A DNA stretch of 37,382 nt from JBMOLK01 sp049325575 (GTDB lineage Bacteria > Bacillota > Clostridia > Acetivibrionales > Acetivibrionaceae), in NCBI GenBank assembly GCA_049325575.1, contig JBMOLK010000302.1, positions 1 through 37,382 on the forward strand, given 5' to 3'. The notes beneath the pieces are model-generated. The model worked only from the letters and a program-made list of their open reading frames with translations, searched no databases and had not been told where the DNA came from. Each line of letters opens with the position of its first letter. Within the stretch, counting starts at the first letter, position 1. The translations under genes and the position numbers were made by a program. Shown in pieces: positions 17,243 through 25,280 of the stretch.

Positions 17243-17855
17243 GGAGACTTACAAGCTGGCAGGGGAAGCCATAAAGAACGGAAAGGTCATAGTTGTACCA
17301 ACAGATGCAGTATATGCTGTTGTTTGTGATGCCCTGAATGAGGAGGCTGTGAAAAGGCTTAGGGAAATACGTCAAAGTCCTAATGATAAGCCATTATCAG
17401 TGATAATTGATAAAAAGGATATTGAAAAGTACTGTGAAGTGAAAAATGATGATTTTAGAAGAATTATTGATATTTTGTTACCTGGAAAGGTAAGCTTTCT
17501 TATGAAGAAAACAGGCTCTGAATTCCAGTATGCAGCTCCCGGCAGTGATGCCGTATGTGTATTCTGGCAGGATAATGAGACAAGAGGTGTATATGAGAAA
17601 AGCAGAACCATTTTGGCAATATCTTCTGCCAATAAAGCAGGACAGCCTGAAGCAACAACACTTAAGGAGGCTGTAAGCTATTTTGGAGATGAGGTGGATA
17701 TTTTTATAGATAGTGGAGAAGAGAGGGGAAATAAAGGTACAACCCAGCTGGATATAAGGGAAGATAACATAAAAGTAATGAGAGAGTCGGAGATGTTCCC
17801 CCTCAATAGAATAAACAGCCTGTTAAAGGAGAATGGAATAACCGTTACAGTTTGA
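17217..17855 (+). CDS. YrdC/Sua5-like protein with altered KxR motif
   Basis: Protein of 212 residues, a single YrdC (TsaC-type) domain without the Sua5 C-terminal domain. Recognisable: VVPTDAVYAVVCDA (27-39), KPLSVII, LLPGKVSFLMKK, and SSANKAGQPEATT (136-148). The family's KxR nucleotide/bicarbonate-binding motif reads R52-Q-S54, while the SxN motif is kept. True TsaC/Sua5 proteins make threonylcarbamoyl-AMP for tRNA t6A. The location and the motif change suggest carbamoyl-adenylate or related chemistry on another substrate. The ATG has AAGGAGGGG upstream and overlaps the previous gene by 26 bases. Confidence 0.85.
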   Translation: MYKILKPCEETYKLAGEAIKNGKVIVVPTDAVYAVVCDALNEEAVKRLREIRQSPNDKPLSVIIDKKDIEKYCEVKNDDFRRIIDILLPGKVSFLMKKTGSEFQYAAPGSDAVCVFWQDNETRGVYEKSRTILAISSANKAGQPEATTLKEAVSYFGDEVDIFIDSGEERGNKGTTQLDIREDNIKVMRESEMFPLNRINSLLKENGITVTV

Positions 17856-17918
17856 GTACTGCCTTGATCAGTTTTAAATTTAAGTAATTTTCACTATTTG
17901 CAAAGGGAGGTCATGTAT

Positions 17919-18995
17919 ATGAACAAAAACCTTTCAAGTCAATATTTTTATTTATGTAATGGTGACATTGATCCATTCACCGGTTTAATAGACTGCTTTA
18001 ATGTACACTTATACTTTACTCTAAGGAATAAGATTGGCAATATAATTAACCCCTATGGGATTTTTTTAAGGGATATAGCGTTTTATGTTTCACAAAATGA
18101 GGATGGAGCTATCTATGATGTAGATTTTATAGATAATTCATTAAATGAAGATGTTTTCAAGCTTCAATACTTTAAAGGAAAGGGATATGAAACCTTTTCA
18201 AACTGTGAGGCTTTGCTTGATAAGGGAGAGCCTGTAATAATTTATACCGATACAAGAAAGGTTCCATTCTTTAATGATAACCAGGGTGAGGGCACTGAGC
18301 CTACAAATGCCGGAGTTGAACTGGGGCATGTTTTTATGGTAATACAAAGGGAAGGGGATCTTCTATACTATGTGGAGGCGCCATGGAATATAAATCTTAA
18401 CAATTATACTCCTTTTGAGGGGAATAAATCAGTGGGAGTTATTAACAAGAGTGATTTAAAGGCAGCCTTTGACTCCTTTCTAACCTATATAACAGTAAAA
18501 GTAGAAGAGAGCAGTTTGCACGATGCCCCCATGAGATTAAAACAGGTTATAAATAACACAGTAGAGAATTATCATAAAAAAACCCATAAATCAAAGGGCT
18601 TAACACTTTCATACGGCCTTGAAGGTATAGACAGACTAATAGAGGCTTGCGGCAGGGAGTTTATGTATCTGGACCAAAAGGCTCTTTCCTGTTCACTAAA
18701 CCTGTTTAGCTTGCTTGACTGGAGAATAGTAAATATAAACCGCAGACGAATACTGCTTCTGGAATCATTAAAAACGCATAGCCGTTTGATTGACAACAGG
18801 TGTATAAATCATATAACCGATATAATTGATTCTGATATAAAGTCGTGGCAAAGCCTCCTGACTGCTATTCGAAAAATGAATATAAGAAAAAAATACTTAC
18901 TTGATAAAGGCCTTCAGAAATATCTTATGGAGGTAAGAAAAATGGAGGACGAAATGGTAGCCGGACTTCTTAGCTTAAAGGAGAAATGTCTTTGA
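17919..18995 (+). CDS. BtrH-like protein 2 (putative Cys acyltransferase/peptidase fold)
   Basis: Protein of about 358 residues from the ATG at 17919, 8 bases after AAAGGGAGG. A Cys near the N-terminus (C26 in GLIDCFNVHLYF) is followed by LRNKIGNIINPYGIFL. This is the Cys-helix arrangement at the start of butirosin-H-type and C39-like domains. A later HVFMVIQREGDLLYYVEAPW segment supplies the His and an acidic residue at the expected places for a Cys-His-acid triad. The C-terminal half is helical (EGIDRLIEACGREF is typical of BtrH-like proteins). I infer transfer of an acyl group from the operon's ACP to an amine or another acceptor. It overlaps the next gene by 10 bases. Confidence 0.72.
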   Translation: MNKNLSSQYFYLCNGDIDPFTGLIDCFNVHLYFTLRNKIGNIINPYGIFLRDIAFYVSQNEDGAIYDVDFIDNSLNEDVFKLQYFKGKGYETFSNCEALLDKGEPVIIYTDTRKVPFFNDNQGEGTEPTNAGVELGHVFMVIQREGDLLYYVEAPWNINLNNYTPFEGNKSVGVINKSDLKAAFDSFLTYITVKVEESSLHDAPMRLKQVINNTVENYHKKTHKSKGLTLSYGLEGIDRLIEACGREFMYLDQKALSCSLNLFSLLDWRIVNINRRRILLLESLKTHSRLIDNRCINHITDIIDSDIKSWQSLLTAIRKMNIRKKYLLDKGLQKYLMEVRKMEDEMVAGLLSLKEKCL

Positions 18996-21640
18996 TGGAT
19001 GAGTTGTTTGGTTTTCTGGAAAAACTAATTGTAAGATCTATTTTTCCTGTAGAATTTCCGGGTGACAGGGAATGTACCCTGAACAGATGGCTTGTAAAAA
19101 GTGAAAGTGGCCAATGCTTTGATGATGGTAATATAAAGCCATATCTTAATCCTTGCGGTGAACTGCTTTTGGAGCAAGAAACAGCTTCTTTGCCCCAAAA
19201 AATACTTGATATAAATTGGAGGTACTATATTTCAGAATTAAAGCACAGCTTTTATAGATACAATATGCCACAAGAACTTTTTGCAGATGATGAGGATAGA
19301 TATATATACTCTGTATGCAGTGTCTACTGCAAAAAGGAGCAGGATATTTTCATATGCTTTCATTCCCAGCTGTCTACACCTGTAAGGGTATGGATAAATG
19401 GCAGGCTGATAATCTCAAGCGGCTTGGAATACGATCTTAAAAACAACTCGTTACTGTTTAGATTTAAAAAAGGAAGGAATATAATCCTCGTAGAGAACAT
19501 GCAGCTAAGAAGACATAAAACTCCATCCATTTCAGCAGAGAGTTTTTGTATGGAACTAAAGCCTTATAACCTTATTATGGATAATAAATCAGACCTGGCT
19601 CTATTAAATGAAAAGTACCTTAATAACATGAAAAATTCATACTGCATTATACCCGATAAGCTGATTTTTAGGCCCGGACAAAACTTGAGCTTTACGGTTT
19701 TGCCAAGGTATTTTGGAAAAGCAGCTAAAGAAAAAATACATATAAGCATATTTAAGCCGGAAGGTGGGAAAGTTGCACATCTTAAAGCTTTTACATCTGA
19801 AAGGATAACTATAAAGCTGGATAAGAGTGTTAGAGGTGTTCTGCTATTAAAAGCAGGGAATTTAAACAACCACAAAAAAGCATCTATATTTGTTTTTAGA
19901 GGCAGTTTCTTAAAGGAAAGAGACAGGCTTTTAGAACTGGCAGCTCAAAGGTCAGATTGCTCTCAAGAAATTATTGATTCCATAGAAAAGCTTAACACTA
20001 TACCAACTGATTATGAATGCCTAAAAAAAGCTTGTCACGAATCAATGGATTATAATTTGTGCCAACACACATTTGAAAAATATTTTGAGTTTGAAAAATA
20101 TATATATTCGCTGCCAGGGGATAAGAAGAAGGAACTTTTTAATGTATTTAATTCAAATGTAACACTATGTAAGAAAAACGAATTTTATAAGGATTCTACT
20201 GAATATAGTATCTATTTACCAAAAGAATATAATCATAAAAAAGTATATCCCCTGGTTATATACATGATGTATGATGACAGCTTGTCTAAATATAGGGAAA
20301 CTCCGGACTTTATTGTTAAAGGTGAGTTTAGAGATGCCATTATAGCTGCTGTTTATTTAAGAGACGGATATGTCTCTTACTGTTATATGGATGAAGTAAA
20401 TATAATAAACGAAATAGCTGGAAAGTTTAATGTAAATAAAGACCGGATATACCTTATCGGTTTAAATAAAGGTGCCCTGAAAAGCATAAACTTTGCAATA
20501 AAGTTTCCGGATATTTTTGCAGCAGTTGCAGCCTTTAGCGGAACGGCTGGGCTGGACGTGAAGAATCCCGAGTACCGTTATCTAAAAAATCTGGACAATA
20601 CAATGTTTTACCAGATTAGCAATATTGATGATTACAGCTTCAATAGTGCAAGAGTTCTTCATATGCTGAATTATATGAACAAATTTAAAAAATGGGTATT
20701 TCACAGCTACTCTCCCAACATATTCAGGGATATGTTCAACTCTGAAAAATTATTGAGTAAAATTATTAAAGAGAGGAAAGTCAAATATCCAAGGCAAGTT
20801 CATTATACTACTTACCAGCCTATATATAACAAGTCTTTCTGGATTAAAATAGATTATATAAAAGATCTTAGTTATATAGCAGAAATATCCGCTGAAATAA
20901 AAGCAAAAAACCTGATTGACATTAGTATGCACAATATAAAATGCTTTTCCATGCTATTAAGTGAGGATCTAATGGAATTGGACAGGGAAGTGGAGATCTT
21001 TGTAAACAGTAAAAAGATAAAAGTTAACATGGAAAAGTTTACAAAGGTAAATATTATATTAGATGAGCAGGATATAATATGCAAAACCACGTCCATAACA
21101 GAGCAGCAGTTTCACAATGAGTATAATTTTATCGGAATAGATAAAAACCCCATGGGAATAAAAGAAGTTTTTCTAAATAAGTGTATTATTATTAAACCAA
21201 ACCAATACCGGGGCAATAATGAACTGGCTGATGCATTGTTTGGTGTACTTCAAAGTCATTTAAAAGAAGGGGACGAAGACTTTATATGTAATGTGATACA
21301 AGAGAGTGAAGCAGACGAGTATAAACTTAGTAAGAGTAACCTTATTTATTTAATTGACTGTGGTGATATCGATACAAGGATAAAACTAATGGGGAGCAAA
21401 ATAGGGCTTGATTTTGACATACAACATATAAATTATAAAAACAACAAATTTTATGGAGACTATTTTGCTGTTATAAAATGTAGAAACCCCTATGACGAGA
21501 GTAAATTAGCACTGTTTATTATATATAATGGTGAGAAAATGGGGGAGGAATTGATGATTTTATTAAAGGCCACCAGTATTTCGGAATTTTACAGCGAAGC
21601 TATAATATATAATAATGGCCAGTATCATTTTTTAAGGTAA
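18986..21640 (+). CDS. Large hydrolase-like protein, likely catalytically dead paralogue (copy 2)
   Basis: Protein of 884 residues, homologous along its length to the protein at 14522-17242. Shared signatures include LNRWLVKSE, DINWRYYISE, YCKKEQD, RVWINGR, YSIYLPKEYNHKKVYPLV, VKNPEYRYLKN and HYTTYQPIYNKSFW. The nucleophile elbow reads GLNKGAL, with N494 where copy 1 has Cys. The catalytic His position (NFNHMNF in copy 1) is SYSPNIF, so His is replaced by Pro. Both key residues are lost, indicating a binding or scaffold role, perhaps in a heteromer with copy 1. The start could be the ATG at 18986 or 18995. A terminator follows 38 bases after the stop. Confidence 0.75.
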   Translation: MSLMDELFGFLEKLIVRSIFPVEFPGDRECTLNRWLVKSESGQCFDDGNIKPYLNPCGELLLEQETASLPQKILDINWRYYISELKHSFYRYNMPQELFADDEDRYIYSVCSVYCKKEQDIFICFHSQLSTPVRVWINGRLIISSGLEYDLKNNSLLFRFKKGRNIILVENMQLRRHKTPSISAESFCMELKPYNLIMDNKSDLALLNEKYLNNMKNSYCIIPDKLIFRPGQNLSFTVLPRYFGKAAKEKIHISIFKPEGGKVAHLKAFTSERITIKLDKSVRGVLLLKAGNLNNHKKASIFVFRGSFLKERDRLLELAAQRSDCSQEIIDSIEKLNTIPTDYECLKKACHESMDYNLCQHTFEKYFEFEKYIYSLPGDKKKELFNVFNSNVTLCKKNEFYKDSTEYSIYLPKEYNHKKVYPLVIYMMYDDSLSKYRETPDFIVKGEFRDAIIAAVYLRDGYVSYCYMDEVNIINEIAGKFNVNKDRIYLIGLNKGALKSINFAIKFPDIFAAVAAFSGTAGLDVKNPEYRYLKNLDNTMFYQISNIDDYSFNSARVLHMLNYMNKFKKWVFHSYSPNIFRDMFNSEKLLSKIIKERKVKYPRQVHYTTYQPIYNKSFWIKIDYIKDLSYIAEISAEIKAKNLIDISMHNIKCFSMLLSEDLMELDREVEIFVNSKKIKVNMEKFTKVNIILDEQDIICKTTSITEQQFHNEYNFIGIDKNPMGIKEVFLNKCIIIKPNQYRGNNELADALFGVLQSHLKEGDEDFICNVIQESEADEYKLSKSNLIYLIDCGDIDTRIKLMGSKIGLDFDIQHINYKNNKFYGDYFAVIKCRNPYDESKLALFIIYNGEKMGEELMILLKATSISEFYSEAIIYNNGQYHFLR

Positions 21641-21677
21641 AGTAAGGAATATGAAGAAATTTGAATAGTTTTACTCT

Positions 21678-21716
21678 ATAAAAAGGGGCGACTTTTTGGG
21701 TCAGCCCCTTTTTAGT
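21678..21716. terminator. Bidirectional intrinsic terminator
   Basis: The stem AAAAGGGGC (21681-21689) pairs with GCCCCTTTTT (21704-21713) and can be extended inward by GAC/GTC around a bulged A. A-rich and T-rich flanks make it work in both directions. It lies between the convergent end of the biosynthetic operon and the glycosyltransferase gene. Confidence 0.9.
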
Positions 21717-21726
21717 TTATATATTA

Positions 21727-22998
21727 CTACCCTTTTCTATCTTGGCGTAAGAACTTCTCAATAATGTAAACAGCTTTTTCTACACCGTTTTCCGATTTAA
21801 TCCTCTTACCAAACTCACTGGCTCTAGACTTCATTTTACTATCCTTTATAGCTGTATTAATTAGACGAGCAAGAACTTCAGATGATAATTTATTGTATGG
21901 TACGGGCTTTGGACCTATACCAAGTGAGTAAATGCGCTGGCCCCAAAAGGGCTGGTCTCCCAAAAACGGCGTGACAATTGATGGGACTCCAGAGCGAAGG
22001 CTTGCTGCTGTAGTGCCGGCACCGCCATGGTGAACTGTGGCTGCCATCCTCTTAAACAGCCAGGAATGCGGAATTGAACCAACTTTAAAGATTGTATCCG
22101 GAAGTTTTTCGCTTCCCAGGCCGCTCCACCCTTCTGACAATATGCCTCGCTGGCCGCTTGTCTTAAGCGAATCCAGTACAATACCAGTCATACGTTCAGG
22201 TTCTTTATCAATCATACTTCCAAACCCAATATACACTGGTGGCGGACCTGCGTTCAAAAAATCCTCAAGGCCAACTGGAGGCTGCCAGCCTTCAGGCTCA
22301 TCAAGAAACCAGTAACCGGTTATATGAATAGATGAAGGCCAGTCCAAGGGTTTTGGAACAACTAATTCACTATAACCGTAAAGTACGGGCTCCGACCTTT
22401 TATAGATTTTGCGGAAAGGTCCCCAGAAGGAAAGAGGCTTAAGCCCCAGCACATCTTTTTGCCAGCTATTTAGTATTGATCTTGTGGGCTGCCAGATTAT
22501 TTGCTCCAACAGCTTATGGCTAATCCTATTATATAAACCTATGTTAAAAAAACCCGGAGTAAAGGGAGAATGAAAAACTGACGTAGGGTGAACAGGTAAT
22601 AATGGTGCATAGATACACGGTATGCCAAGTTTTTCGGCTATGGCCTGTGCTGCCGGGATTGAAAGTGTAGAAATTATGGCTTCACTTCCCTTCGAAGCCT
22701 CCCATATTTCATCATAGAATGCTCTGATATAAGGCTTTAATTCATTAAAAACAGTCCTTATAAACATAACTTTATTTTTACTTCCGGCTGCTTTATGTAT
22801 TTCCATACTTTTAGCAAGTTCTACAGGATCAATACTTTTTATAGAAATAAACTCCAGTCCGCTTTCAGTAATCAGGCTGCGAAAAATCTCCGGTGCAGGC
22901 ATACAAAGAGTATGGCCTGCTTTTTTTAGGCCCACGCCCAAAGCAATATATGGCTGAACATCCCCTCTGGACCCACCTGTAATAATAGTAATTTTCAT
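21727..22998 (-). CDS. UDP-glycosyltransferase, GT1 / sterol-macrolide glycosyltransferase-like
   Basis: Protein of about 423 residues, GT-B fold. It starts MKITIITGGSRGDVQPYIALGVGL, the usual beginning of the MGT/sterol glucosyltransferase group. The donor-binding motif HHGGAGTTAASL (about 323-334) is followed by PFLGDQPFWGQR. The ATG at 22998 is preferred because GGAG lies 9 bases ahead; the ATG 15 bases further up has no SD. The family transfers sugar from a nucleotide-sugar to a lipid, sterol or macrolide hydroxyl. It is convergent with the biosynthetic operon and shares its terminator, so it could glycosylate that product or act in self-protection, but it may be unrelated. Confidence 0.92.
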   Translation of the reverse strand: MKITIITGGSRGDVQPYIALGVGLKKAGHTLCMPAPEIFRSLITESGLEFISIKSIDPVELAKSMEIHKAAGSKNKVMFIRTVFNELKPYIRAFYDEIWEASKGSEAIISTLSIPAAQAIAEKLGIPCIYAPLLPVHPTSVFHSPFTPGFFNIGLYNRISHKLLEQIIWQPTRSILNSWQKDVLGLKPLSFWGPFRKIYKRSEPVLYGYSELVVPKPLDWPSSIHITGYWFLDEPEGWQPPVGLEDFLNAGPPPVYIGFGSMIDKEPERMTGIVLDSLKTSGQRGILSEGWSGLGSEKLPDTIFKVGSIPHSWLFKRMAATVHHGGAGTTAASLRSGVPSIVTPFLGDQPFWGQRIYSLGIGPKPVPYNKLSSEVLARLINTAIKDSKMKSRASEFGKRIKSENGVEKAVYIIEKFLRQDRKG

Positions 22999-23096
22999 AA
23001 TTACACACTCCATATTATAATTATTAAATAGGCGTAAACGTTTTGAGAAACGTAATAGAATTCATAATTTAGTAAATTGTATAAATTATAGCTGAT

Positions 23097-23426
23097 TTAC
23101 CTTACAGAAGGCAGGTATTTGGGATAGGTTTTAAATAAAAATAGTATTAAAGACGAGAAATAAAAAATAATATCCAGAGATAATATGGCATGCTTTGACT
23201 TCCCAAAGAAGGAGTATACATAGAAAAGCGCGGCAAAAATAATGCAGATTATAATAAACATGTTAACTGAACGGGACTTATTCTGCTCAATACTTTTCTC
23301 TTCACATTCCCTTACAGGATCTTTCATGAACGCACCGAAATAGTTCCTAAAGACCAGGAAGAAACTAAAGAATATAACTTTGAAAATATATAAAATTAAA
23401 CTTACCGGATGTTTTTCTTTATTCAT
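23097..23426 (-). CDS. Small membrane protein of unknown function
   Basis: Predicted protein of 109 residues with one hydrophobic segment near residues 8-27 and two more around 54-70 and 80-98, separated by a charged stretch (KDPVRECEEKSIEQNKSR). The ATG is preceded by AGAGG about 5 bases upstream, supporting translation. I do not recognise the family. It lies about 100 bases upstream of the glycosyltransferase gene on the same strand and might be co-transcribed with it. Confidence 0.6.
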   Translation of the reverse strand: MNKEKHPVSLILYIFKVIFFSFFLVFRNYFGAFMKDPVRECEEKSIEQNKSRSVNMFIIICIIFAALFYVYSFFGKSKHAILSLDIIFYFSSLILFLFKTYPKYLPSVR

Positions 23427-23666
23427 AAAACCTCTTTTATTTCTATTCCTTTACTTAAACTATACACTAATTTATAAATTATGACAATAAAAAACAGTGA
23501 AGTTAATGCAATTATTACTTGGATTATTGTAAAATGACTCAGGTCACGCATGGAATTTAGCCTGCTTGGGGACAGCAGAAGTGCTTTAGAAAATGCTGTT
23601 GTTTACTGCAATAAAGAATGGATAATAAGAAGGAATTATAAATGCATGATCAATAGAAAAATGTAG

Positions 23667-23696
23667 TTGACAAGGAAAAGTATACCGTGTTAATAT
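23667..23696 (+). promoter_or_regulatory. Sigma-A-type promoter of the 47-codon gene
   Basis: A perfect TTGACA (23667-23672) is followed after 18 bases by TAATAT (23691-23696). The position fits a leader of about 65 bases before the SD at 23757-23763. The rest of the gap 23427-23666 shows nothing else convincing apart from a 38-codon open frame (23550-23666) without a good SD. Confidence 0.55.
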
Positions 23697-23769
23697 TAAA
23701 GGCAATATGTCTGAAAAGATATCGTTAGCATCAGGTACTTAGGCAATAAGAAACGAAGGAGGATTACTA

Positions 23770-23913
23770 ATGTATTTATTTAAAAATTTATGCCTTGAAC
23801 AGATGAATATATCAGTTAGATCATTCTTAAAACCAGGTATAAACTTATGTGTACATTGGCTTAATCATCAGTCGTTAATATGTGAGAGAGAGTTGTATCC
23901 TGATAAGGTTTGA
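23770..23913 (+). CDS. Small protein, 47 residues, unknown function
   Basis: An open frame of 47 codons beginning MYLFKNLCLEQMNISV and ending ERELYPDKV. It has three cysteines (C8, C27, C38) and two histidines. A very good SD (AAGGAGG, 23757-23763) lies 7 bases before the ATG, a promoter-like TTGACA/TAATAT pair lies upstream and an intrinsic terminator downstream. Together these make a self-contained small transcription unit. I recognise no family and see no signal peptide or membrane segment. It could be a regulatory or toxin-like peptide, a peptide precursor, or a remnant of a longer gene. It sits directly before the RNA-repair genes. Confidence 0.45.
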   Translation: MYLFKNLCLEQMNISVRSFLKPGINLCVHWLNHQSLICERELYPDKV

Positions 23914-23944
23914 CAAAGGTGTACAATTTAAAACATTTAAAACG

Positions 23945-23983
23945 AGTGGTTAAGTCTTGAATATAGATTTAGCCACTTTTTTA
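23945..23983 (+). terminator. Intrinsic terminator after the 47-codon gene
   Basis: A 12-bp stem, AGTGGTTAAGTC (23945-23956) with GATTTAGCCACT (23966-23977), contains two G-U pairs and a 9-base loop. A T-tract starts at 23978. It ends the small unit and separates it from the RNA ligase gene 38 bases on. Confidence 0.8.
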
Positions 23984-24020
23984 TTTTATAACAATAAGTT
24001 AGATTAGGCAGGTAGTGGAT

Positions 24021-25265
24021 ATGGGAAAATATAATTGGAATCCAGTTTATAATCTTTTTAAAAAAATCAAGGGGGATTACATAAGTACATTTGAAAGCCT
24101 TGATACGATAAGCTTTGAAGACTGGTTAACAAAGCTTAATAAAAAGGAGTACTCTGATGTATTCAAATGTCTAAGGGTTAATCAGTTTAATGAATTTATT
24201 CTAATCAGATATGGGGTGCTTGAAATGCAGGAAGCTATGTGGTCTGACCCCCACAGCATTTACCGTGAATGCAGAAGTATAGTGATTGATGTTGTAAATG
24301 AAGAAATAGTATTGGCCCCATTTCGCAAGTTCTTCAACCTCAATGAGGTAGAAGAAAATAAACTGGATAATGTTATTAAAAAGATTCAGAATGCTAAATC
24401 GATTGAAATCACAGATAAGCTTGACGGCTCCATGCAGAGCGCCAGGTATTATAGAGAAAACATTATAATGTCAGGGAGTATGGCGTTAGATCCGACTAAC
24501 TCATGGAGGCTCAATGACGGATACAAAAGGCTTACAGAAGACCATAAAAGGATGATAACCGAAAACCCCGATTGCACTTTTATATTTGAGTATATAAGCC
24601 TTAACGATGCACACGTTGTTCAATATAAAAAAGAGCAGGAAGGTATATACTTAATTGGTGTTAGAAACGTATTTACTGGTGAGCAGTATTCTTATAACCA
24701 GATTAAGTTGTATGCCGACAAGTATAGTGTTCCCATGACAAAAATTGAAGATAAAAGCTTTAGTGAAATTCTTTATGAAGTAGATAAATTAAAGTCTTAT
24801 GAAAAAGAGGGTTGGGTATTAAACATTGACGGACATATGATTAAGCTCAAATGTGACGATTATGTCAGCCTTCACAAGATCCTTAACAAGCTATCTTCTG
24901 TAAACGTAATTATTCAGAGTATTGCTGATGACACCTATGATGACCTTTTAAGTAAAGTACCGGAAAATTTCAAAGGCAGGGTAACCAGTGTAGCAAAAGC
25001 AATACTTGAGTATGTTAAAGCCACTAATGAAAAGATTAATGATTACTATATCAGGGCTCCAAAAGGTGATAAAAAGGAGTTTATGATTTGGATTACACAG
25101 AACTGCCCAAAAGGGATTCAAGGATATTTAAGACAAAGGTATCTGAATAAGGATTGGCATGTACTGAAAACTTGCTATGGTAAAAGTGTCAAGTATAAGA
25201 AGATTAGGGAATTGGGCATAGATATGAGTGAGCAGAACTTGTTTGACGATTTTGAGGTAGTTTAG
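24021..25265 (+). CDS. T4 Rnl1-like RNA ligase
   Basis: ATP-dependent RNA ligase of about 415 residues. Nucleotidyltransferase motifs are visible: motif I KLDGS (K133 is the adenylated lysine), motif IIIa FEYI (189-192), motif IV KEGWVL (262-267) and motif V IKLK (274-277). The upstream YRECRSIVID and PFRKFFNLNE segments are typical of the T4 Rnl1 group. It seals 5'-phosphate and 3'-OH RNA ends, classically in broken tRNA anticodon loops. The ATG at 24021 or the GTG at 24015 could be the start, with an AGGCAGGT stretch ahead. The kinase/HD gene follows after 15 bases and would prepare the ends, so the two form an RNA-repair operon. Confidence 0.92.
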   Translation: MGKYNWNPVYNLFKKIKGDYISTFESLDTISFEDWLTKLNKKEYSDVFKCLRVNQFNEFILIRYGVLEMQEAMWSDPHSIYRECRSIVIDVVNEEIVLAPFRKFFNLNEVEENKLDNVIKKIQNAKSIEITDKLDGSMQSARYYRENIIMSGSMALDPTNSWRLNDGYKRLTEDHKRMITENPDCTFIFEYISLNDAHVVQYKKEQEGIYLIGVRNVFTGEQYSYNQIKLYADKYSVPMTKIEDKSFSEILYEVDKLKSYEKEGWVLNIDGHMIKLKCDDYVSLHKILNKLSSVNVIIQSIADDTYDDLLSKVPENFKGRVTSVAKAILEYVKATNEKINDYYIRAPKGDKKEFMIWITQNCPKGIQGYLRQRYLNKDWHVLKTCYGKSVKYKKIRELGIDMSEQNLFDDFEVV

Positions 25266-25280
25266 GGAGTGAGTTTATAA

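Larger units (their letters stand above)
535..21640 (+). other. Putative ACP-dependent, non-NRPS biosynthetic operon with exporter
   Basis: All genes here run on the plus strand with overlaps or short gaps; the longest gap is about 96 bases, at 8023-8118. The run ends at one strong terminator (21678-21716). It holds a complete ABC-2 exporter, an ACP, an adenylating enzyme, sulfur-mobilising genes, tailoring enzymes (fumarase-like pair, radical SAM, alcohol dehydrogenase), BtrH-like acyltransferase candidates and hydrolase-like proteins. No condensation, ketosynthase or phosphopantetheinyl transferase domain is visible. That these genes form one pathway is inferred from co-direction, overlaps and complementary functions. 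The upstream boundary is uncertain because the window starts inside a gene. Confidence 0.7.

Noticed and set aside
23550..23666. 38-codon open frame in the gap before the 47-codon gene
   Set aside because: No convincing SD, and it ends exactly where the promoter of the next unit begins; probably chance.
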